A stretch of 13,636 bases of DNA from Irineochytrium annulatum (lineage: Eukaryota > Chytridiomycota > Chytridiomycetes > Chytridiales > Chytridiaceae), in assembly GCA_027600665.1 (NCBI GenBank), contig JADGJL010000803.1, forward strand, positions 1 to 13,636. Reading direction: 5' to 3'. Position 1 is the first letter of the stretch, and each line of letters starts with the position of its first letter. A model generated the notes under the pieces. The model was not told where the DNA came from. It searched no databases and saw nothing but the letters and a program-made list of their open reading frames with translations. Both the position numbers and the translations under genes were made by a program. This document shows positions 9,401-13,636 of the stretch, one piece after another.

Positions 9401-12400
9401 ACTCCGCAGTTGTGTAAGGCCGCGCGATCGGCGTCTCAGTATCAGGCGGCGTTCCCGACAATGTCTCCGGCAGATCCTGCCCAACTGCGGGCGCGAATGG
9501 GCTCGTGACGACTCGCGTAGCCGGAACGATCTCCTCGGTGAAGACTTGCGGGCCAGTCGTGCGAGCAACATCCGCTGCAACGTCTAATGCTGGGTAGAAG
9601 AACTCTGGGTGGGACGGGTTGACGGCTGCTGCGAGCTTCGGGATGTCACCTTCCGTTACAGGCGCGTCGGACGCCTTCAAAGCCGTAATAAGCAGGTCGT
9701 TCGTGATCGGCTCATCCTCGGGCACCCGCGAAAGGGCTGTCGAGAACGCGGCAATATCAAATCCTGGGGCGATCTCTTGCAGCTTGCGGAGAAGGCTCGC
9801 AAACCACCCATCAGGCCCGGCATTCTTCAAGCGTTCAATAAGCTCCTCCTGCAGAAACCGTAAGTTGATTGACTCAGAAGCTCAAATCCATATCGATACC
9901 TAATCATACCTTCTTCTCCGACGACAGCGGTGCGACACTATCGATCGAACTCGCTTCACCTGAAGTCGGCGCCGGGGATAGGGGAGGCGGTTTCGCATCG
10001 CCATTCCTCTCAGCGACGGAAACTGCAAGCGCAGCACCGCCCGCGACCGCGGCGGCACCAGCCGACGCCTCCAACACCTCAGCAACGACGCTCGTATCCG
10101 GCTTCTTAACCGACGACCTCGAGAAGATCGTCTGCAAGAAGCCCTTCCTCTTCGTATCCTTCCGCTCGGGCGCCGTGGACCCGTACGCCTCAATTACCTC
10201 GACCACGCTCATGTCATCGCCACTTTTGCCAGCAGGGGAAATAGCGGGGTTTGAGGCTGCGACTTGGGCCGGCGACTGTCTCGGGAGGGATCCGTTATTG
10301 TCACGCTCCTCGATGCTGTCCTGCGGGCTCGGGGGCCTCACTAAGCCGTCCGCATTCTCGTCGAGGTGACGCTTGACGGCGGCGCCGATGCCTGTTAAAA
10401 AAGCGTCTACCCCGACTTTGCGAAGGCACTCGTCGAGGAGCCCGATCACCTTCTCGGCACCCTCCCCTGCCGGAACACCCGTTAGGGACTGGACGATCGA
10501 GTTGTACGCTGGGGAGCCTGGAGGCGCGACGACTCTTGAGGCTTGGAGCGTGCTAGAGACGCCAGCGGGAGTAGTTGCGGTCTTGGAGGGCGTGAGGACG
10601 AGCCTATCGACGAAGGTCTTTTTGTCGAATCTCGAATTGATCTTCTTTCCCTCAGTTTCGAAGGCCTCAAGGTCAAATCTTGAGTCCGGCGGGGAAACCT
10701 GACTGACATTCCTGAGGAAAGACGACAATGCCGAGGCTGCGTCGGCCGTGTTGGTTGTGCTCTGGCCGAGCACCGTGAAGATTGTTTTGCCAAAATTCTC
10801 CGACCCCACCAGCTTCACCGTATGACCCCACTTGGCAATAACTGCGTCGAAGTCGGCCTCGGACGGTCCGCAAAGGGTGATGAGAAGCTCGCGGTACTGC
10901 CTCGACGACATCTGTAGGCCCGACTTTTGCAGGTCGAATTTAAGGGCCTCCTTCGTATACGGATGCACCGACGACTGTTGTATCAGCGGAAGGACTGGGG
11001 TGATATCAAAGAGAGGCTTGGACAGTTTCGCTTTTGCAACGAACGCCGGCAGGTCAAACCGGGAGGTCGTAGACACCTTCTGCTCCTCCTCTACGAACGT
11101 CTTCATGATCGTGATAACCTGATCACGTCGAATCCTCGGCTCCCCAGTAACGGTGTAGATGACGGCGGTGGCCTCGGCAACAGTTGTGACTTCCGCAAAC
11201 ATCTTGATCAGCTCGGAAACATGCTTCTTGTGGTCAGCGTCCGCGCCGAAGAGCTCATTCAACATTTCGGAGTGCTTGCTCACGGGGATACTGAGACCAG
11301 CCGCCTGTTGATAACCGACACCACATATCAACATCTTCACGAGTAAATAAGTGACTTACAGTCAAGGCATGCGAAATAGTTGTATCGGTAACCTCCGTCG
11401 CCTTCGAAATTTTTTCGAAGAATGTGTCCATCTTGAAGCCGGGGCTTACCAGTAACGCTTTCGTCTCGAACGTGCGGACGTCGAACTGCGCCTTCTCCGT
11501 CTTAATGTAGGTGACATACTCGGTCACCCTCTCGCGCGTCGTGATAACCCTCTTCTTCCGGGTCACGGCTGCAACGCCAGCAAGAGCGGCCGCACCGACG
11601 ACGGCAGCTCCGCCAGCAATTGCCGCGATCTCGCCGGCTTTTAGGCTTGAGTGAGCCGCCGATCCTGACATGGCGGAGGGGACAGCGGAGTTCTTCAACG
11701 CGCTCGGTGTCCCAGGGGCAGAGTTTGGTGCGGATGTCGTTGTGCTAGGAGCGGGCGAAAGCGGACCAGATGGGGAGCCCGACGTGGAAGCAGAAGTCGA
11801 CGGGACTGAAGCTCCCGCAGCCGTCGATGACCCGGCGACATTCGACGCGCTAGTGACCTCGTCGATCTCGCCCACCTCCGTGATCTTGGTAGTAGTCGTG
11901 GTCGTCTTGCTGACGGTCTCCACCTCTTCCAACACCTCCTTCCCAGCTGAGGTAGCCAGCAAGCCCGCACCAGCAGCACCACCCGCAATGGCACCTATGG
12001 GGGCCTTCTTTGGCGGCACAGAGCCCATCGCGACGGCCTCGGCCGGGGCTTTATAGCCTTGGTGGGGCCCCGGTCCGGGAGGGTACGAAGCTGCCTCGGT
12101 CTCGACGAAGGAGTACCGCTCCGTTTTGTTACGCTCAGACGCTTTCGCCGCGAGGGCGGTGCCGCCAGCAACGAGCGCAGCGCCACCAGTAATCTCCGCC
12201 GCTAGCAGGCCGTTGTGAGACCCACTTGCTGTCGTGGCGCCGCCACCCACTGAAGAAGCGTGCTTGGATCCCTCAGCATTGGGGACGGTCGAAGGCGACG
12301 CCGACGCCGACCCGCCAGATGGAGTGATGTCGTTCGGCTTGCTTGATCCGGGAACAGCTGACTCAGATGAAGGCTTCGACGATGGCTTAGTAGACGACAT

Positions 12401-13636
12401 GGCCGCCGCCGCAGCGACGCCGCCAACAACGGCGGCTCCGATTCCGATGGCCGCGGCCTCAGCGCCAAAGTGGGAAGCGCCACCTGCCGCGCCCGCGGCC
12501 GTTGTCGACGCAAGCGCGGCCTTGCCACCGACGGCTGCCGTCGAGCCTGCCAATGCAGCCCCTGAAGAACCTGTAGCACCTGCCGTACCGGCCGCTCCCG
12601 CCGCGCCTGCCCCAGCAACAGCACCCGAACCTGACGCGGCCCCGGCTGCACCCGCGGCTCCCATCCCGGCTCCAACGCTTGCCAGCTCAGTTGCCGTAAA
12701 GAGACCACCCGACCCCGCAATTGCCGGCAAAGTCGACCCGGTGGCCGTTGTACCCGCTGCGCCCGCGCCGCCCGCTGCAGACGCGGCCCCCGCTGTTCCA
12801 GCGAGGCTTGATCCGGCCGCGCCCCCAGCTGCGGCTCCTCCAGCCGCCGCCCCGGCTCCAGCCATCCCTCCATTAGCGACGACGAAACCGGAAGCCGCTC
12901 CCCCCGCACCGGCAGCGGTAGTGCCACCCGCACCGGCGCCGGCCGACGCTCCCGCAGCAGTACCCGACGCCGCAGCAGCAGCCGCGGCCGAGTTCTTGGC
13001 GTTAATGAAGTAAATCAAGGCCGCAACGCCGCCCAGGAAGGCGACACTGGCGATGCCCGCGATGATGCCAATGGAGGTATTTGAGAGCCCACCGCCCGAG
13101 CCTGCAAACCAAAGAACTGGGTTAAAGAGAAAAGGACTTGCCAAACAAGGTATAACAGAACCCATACCCGAGCCGCCGCTTGCATTGTTGCCGCTCGCGG
13201 CTCCAGCTGGACCACCAGAATCTCCGGCGCCACCCGCACCTGTCGTACCGCTTGAGCCGCCAGACCCGGACCCCGCTCCTGACCCGCCTGACCCAGCTCC
13301 CGACCCGCCTGACCCGGAACCAGCGCCCCCCGAACCGCCTGATCCGGAACCCGCGCCTCCCGAACCGCCTGAACCACCACCGCTTCCGCCCGAGCCAGCA
13401 CCTCCAGATCCGCCAGCTCCACCTCCCGAACCGCCGCCTGATCCGCCAGCGCCACCTCCGGAGCCGCCTGACCCGCCAGCACCTCCGCCGTTTCCACCCG
13501 CACCCGGAACGGGCAGTGGGCCAGTGACGATTGGAGGGTGTGCCGGCGGCGAAGGGAATCCGCCCACGGGGGGAGATGGAGAGAATCCGCCGCCGGCACA
13601 CCCTCCAATCGTCACTGGCCCACTGCCCGTTCCGGG
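3480..13636 (-). CDS. Giant modular membrane-anchored repeat protein, at least 11 exons, 5' end off the window
   Basis: I do not recognise a family. Exons: 13636-13168, 13101-11360, 11304-9910, 9848-8919, 8858-7911, 7846-7496, 7440-7045, 6984-6235, 6182-5382, 5271-4681, 4622-3480 (stop TAA 3482-3480). Introns are 52-110 bases, all GT-AG. The first is phase 1, the other nine phase 0, and the exons sum to about 3,171 codons with no stop. Order from the N-terminus: Pro/Gly then Gly/Ser repeats, one transmembrane helix (13072-13004), Ala/Gly/Ser tract, then modules A1 | B1-C1-E1 | D1-F1-A2 | B2-F2-E2 | linker-A3 | B3-E3 | D2-A4 | B4-C2-A5 | B5-C3 | D3-D4-tail (bars are introns). N-X-S/T sequons lie only before the membrane helix, so the N-terminus is probably outside and the modules cytosolic. 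No ATG start is in view: the frame is open to the last base, where an inverted repeat makes the sequence doubtful beyond 13587. Splitting into several genes is possible, but repeated intron positions argue against it. Confidence 0.8.
3933..4265 (-). repeat. Module D4, diverged D copy
   Basis: Nine residues after D3 a second D-like unit begins: AAPEGWWTRFVRAVTEIAPT, FDLAEFSTAV, then TSFVENVAPT in place of VFTEEIVPA. The N-terminal third is well kept, the rest is loose. No intron separates D3 and D4. Confidence 0.65.
4293..4622 (-). repeat. Module D3 (110 residues)
   Basis: EELVARIKTAASEGWFTRLI, then SPTFNLPAFPAALADVP, ending VFTEEIVPA. An ATG at 4652, inside the preceding intron, would read in frame into this exon. 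The acceptor position shared with D1 and D2 favours splicing over a separate gene start. Confidence 0.85.
4729..5271 (-). repeat. Modules B5 + C3
   Basis: B5 (5271-5116) has RAGFEGPRTQYVEMLEELFG. C3 (5115-4729) has SRFDFTKFVTRATRWSASF, LLRLIYESAFHPYTKLAL and IIAKWGHTVKLVGVEDF. No A module follows; the exon ends with AETDTLSIQSK at a weak gtgaat donor. Confidence 0.87.
5314..5375 (+). repeat. 62-base uninterrupted purine tract (GAAA-rich) inside an intron
   Basis: Only A and G for 62 bases, including a run of about five gaaa units. On the coding strand it is a polypyrimidine tract, and it doubles intron 5381-5272 to 110 bases. Its neighbours are 52-66 bases long. Confidence 0.9.
5382..5585 (-). 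repeat. Module A5 (68 residues)
   Basis: SKRKRVITTRQRVVEYILYI, NFDLRAFEAKAIVASPAF, ending ISEAFI at a gtaagg donor. It follows C2 after only about 19 linker residues. Confidence 0.87.
5643..6182 (-). repeat. Modules B4 + C2
   Basis: B4 (6182-6027) has RAGFDGPRTQHVEMLEELFG and HKKHIRELISVFEEAESV. C2 (6026-5643) has TSKFDLSAFVAKAKEWRSSF, LLRLIYESSAHPYTQSAL and VKCGLDLSSAQFEELLIVLC. It is a close tandem duplicate of B5-C3, roughly two-thirds identical by eye. Confidence 0.87.
6235..6438 (-). repeat. Module A4 (68 residues)
   Basis: IRKKRVVTTRQRVIEYINYI, SFDVRAFEIKAMTASSAF, ending ISEAFI at gtaagt. With A5 it forms the TTRQRV / ISEAFI subgroup. Confidence 0.87.
6655..6984 (-). repeat. Module D2 (110 residues)
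   Basis: ERLVVQLNSGGSEGWFSKLI, then APAFDVTAFALALATLP, ending VFSEVIVPA. It has exactly the length of D1 and D3. The preceding 60-base intron (7044-6985, gtgggt..tcag with a ctgac branch site) is frame-neutral. Confidence 0.85.
7140..7231 (-). repeat. Motif E3, basic amphipathic
   Basis: LKKGLFKSVFKRNSAKQEP, then NAVAEAIAAS. The linker between B3 and E3 is far shorter than between B2 and E2, because no F segment is present. Confidence 0.6.
7285..7440 (-). repeat. Module B3 (52 residues)
   Basis: AAGLDAPAGTQLELLDALFG, then NHKKHISELVKRLAEVESV. As with B2, no C module follows; the exon goes on through a short linker to E3. Confidence 0.85.
7496..7699 (-). repeat. Module A3 (68 residues)
   Basis: TRKKRIITTKQMVIEYMTYI, EFNIKRFENKAIVASPAF, ending LSEALT at gtaagt. 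The exon holding it is short (351 bases) and contributes little else than this module and its Ala helix. Confidence 0.88.
7700..7768 (-). other. Hydrophobic Ala-rich helix directly before module A3
   Basis: Twenty-three residues, starting ELTAIAGGVAAVGAAATAG, run into TRKKR of A3 just like the helix before A1. Copies A2, A4 and A5 lack an uninterrupted version. Confidence 0.5.
8053..8144 (-). repeat. Motif E2, basic amphipathic
   Basis: TKKKGFLQTVFKRTSTKQEP, then SVVADAIASS. KRTS is a candidate basophilic-kinase site. Closest to E3. Confidence 0.65.
8271..8642 (-). repeat. Linker F2
   Basis: About 124 residues similar to F1 (VTSPSAP, TGTPPD, PYTIVESSS, KAEEVAAAIGG). It now sits behind a B module, whereas F1 sits behind a D module. 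Confidence 0.65.
8703..8858 (-). repeat. Module B2 (52 residues)
   Basis: AAGFDAPANMHSELLDELFG, then DHKKHVIELVQRLEEVESV. Unlike B1, B4 and B5 it is not followed by C but by linker F2. The preceding 60-base intron (8918-8859) leaves the frame open. Confidence 0.85.
8919..9122 (-). repeat. Module A2 (68 residues)
   Basis: TRRKRIITTKQMVTEYVTYI, EFNVERFETKAIVASPGF, ending ISEALT at gtaagt. It is closest to A3, sharing the IITTKQMV and EAVDD variants. Confidence 0.88.
9123..9509 (-). repeat. Linker F1
   Basis: About 129 residues of Ser/Thr/Pro/Ala linker between D1 and A2. It shares VTSPxAP, SGTPPD, PYTxxESSS and a KAGEIAATIG segment with F2, so the two are copies of one ancestral linker. Confidence 0.65.
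9519..9848 (-). repeat. Module D1 (110 residues)
   Basis: Starts at a cag|GAG GAG acceptor with EELIERLK, has DGWFASLLRKLQEIAPGFDI and ends VFTEEIVPA. The preceding intron is 9909-9849 (gtatga..gcag). Confidence 0.85.
10064..10155 (-). repeat. Motif E1, basic amphipathic
   Basis: KRKGFLQTIFSRSSVKKP, then SVVAEVLEAS. Aligns with E2 and E3 without gaps in the first 12 residues. It sits in a Ser/Pro-rich linker after C1. Confidence 0.65.
10771..11304 (-). repeat. Modules B1 + C1
   Basis: B1 (11304-11149) has SEMLNELFGADADHKKHV. C1 (11148-10771) has TSRFDLPAFVAKAK, SSVHPYTKEALKFDL and AVIAKWGHTVKLVG. This is the most diverged of the three B-C pairs. It is followed by a unique region with another FDxxxF motif (RFDLEAFETEGKK). 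Confidence 0.8.
11360..11563 (-). repeat. Module A1 (68 residues)
   Basis: Begins TRKKRVITTRERVTEYV and has QFDVRTFETKALLVSPGF. It ends ISHALT at a gtaagt donor. It is the most N-terminal copy and the only one fused to the Ala-rich tract. Confidence 0.85.
11564..11638 (-). other. Hydrophobic Ala-rich helix directly before module A1
   Basis: Twenty-five residues, beginning 'AGEIAAIAGGAAVVGAAAL', run straight into TRKKR of module A1. A hydrophobic stretch followed by a basic cluster resembles a weak membrane span with stop-transfer. A closely similar helix precedes A3. Confidence 0.55.
11639..13003 (-). other. Ala/Gly/Ser/Thr-rich low-complexity tract of the large protein
   Basis: About 455 codons directly after the membrane helix. 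It starts with polyalanine and Ala-Gly repeats, passes several hydrophobic Ala/Gly helices ('AIGIGAAVVGGVAAAAAM', 'AEITGGAALVAGGTALAA', 'PIGAIAGGAAGAGLLATS'), a short charged stretch ('KEVLEEVETVSKTTTTTTK'), and ends in Ser/Thr/Pro. Its Ala (GCN) and Gly (GGN) codons create long meaningless open frames on the plus strand. Confidence 0.75.
13004..13072 (-). other. Single transmembrane helix of the large protein
   Basis: Twenty-three uncharged residues, from 'IGIIAGIASVAFL' to 'GGVAALIYFI', follow a Gly/Ser stalk with an NTS sequon and precede 'NAKN'. It resembles the single membrane spans of fungal wall-sensor proteins in layout. I infer an outside N-terminus from the position of the sequons. 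Confidence 0.8.
13102..13167 (-). other. 66-base intron that keeps the frame open
   Basis: Donor gtatgg follows TCG G, acceptor tttgcag precedes GCTCGGGC, and a ctttaacc branch-like site is present. It joins SG to SGGGL in phase 1. Its length is a multiple of three with no stop, so retention would insert about 22 hydrophobic residues ahead of the membrane helix. Confidence 0.75.
13180..13500 (-). repeat. Gly/Ser-coding minisatellite-like tract
   Basis: About 105 codons are almost only Gly, Ser and Ala, in irregular units such as GGSGGGAGGSGG and AGSGSGGSG. The plus strand shows matching short repeats (gaaccgcctgatccgg and variants). The encoded segment is a flexible, probably extracellular, linker or wall-spanning stalk before the membrane helix, with one sequon (NNAS) near its end. 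Confidence 0.8.
13503..13636. repeat. Perfect 49-bp inverted repeat at the window edge
   Basis: Left arm 13503-13551 and right arm 13588-13636 are exact reverse complements, separated by 36 bases. The right arm ends on the last base of the window. In the large gene's frame the left arm encodes the natural-looking AHPPIVTGPLPVPG, while the right arm gives GSGPVTIGGCAGG. The right arm is therefore probably the inverted copy. Confidence 0.95.

Noticed and set aside
12234..13013. Plus-strand open frame of about 259 codons, Ala/Pro-rich
   Set aside because: It is the antisense shadow of Ala/Gly codons in the large gene, which leave several frames open. It has no independent domain or coding signal.
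13180..13500. CRISPR-like or tandem DNA array at the right end
   Set aside because: The repeats are irregular, have no spacers and track Gly/Ser codons of an open frame, so they are protein-coding low complexity.
13613..13615. GTG as the start codon of the large gene
   Set aside because: Nuclear fungal genes start with ATG, the frame is open upstream to the edge, and the codon lies in the suspect inverted-repeat arm.

Overview
The window looks like compact nuclear DNA of a fungus, probably an early-diverging (chytrid-type) one. Coding sequence is GC-rich with C/G-ending codons. Genes are cut by many short GT-AG introns (46-110 bases), with short AT-richer intergenic DNA between them. The first gene is a fungal-style PI31 proteasome regulator. 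The phylum is inferred from this style and is not proven by any marker.

Layout: (1) bases 1-1417, minus strand, a four-exon PI31 (PSMF1) homologue whose 3' end runs off the window. (2) 1418-2041, an intergenic stretch holding a cysteine-containing, strongly codon-biased but truncated and apparently frameshifted relic (1668-1995, minus). (3) 2129-2837, plus strand, a two-exon DJ-1/PARK7 protein with the Glu17/Cys104 catalytic pair and a possible upstream in-frame start at 2042. (4) 2838-3479, an AT-rich convergent 3' region with no supported gene. (5) 3480-13636, minus strand, one very large gene of at least 11 exons, about 3,170 codons in view, whose 5' end lies outside the window.

The large gene dominates the window and I cannot assign it to a known family. 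From its N-terminus it has a Pro/Gly-rich then Gly/Ser-repeat region with N-glycosylation sequons and one clear transmembrane helix. A ~500-residue Ala/Gly/Ser-rich tract follows, and then a mosaic of repeated, probably all-helical modules. I name these A (68 residues, five copies), B (52 residues, five copies), C (126-129 residues, three copies, always after B), D (110 residues, three full copies plus one diverged), E (short basic motif, three copies) and F (Ser/Thr/Pro/Ala linker, two copies). Modules A and D keep exactly the same length in every full copy. Every intron after the first is phase 0, and all ten internal or terminal exons after the first two are whole-codon multiples. The A-to-B junction is split by an intron at the same place five times. 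This is a clear picture of growth by duplication and shuffling of intron-bounded modules, probably giving a membrane-anchored scaffold or surface protein.

The right edge (13503-13636) is a perfect 49-bp inverted repeat around a 36-base spacer and ends exactly at the last base. It makes the apparent N-terminus of the large gene suspect: it may be a fold-back or amplification chimera at a contig end. No RNA genes, CRISPR arrays or transposable elements were seen.
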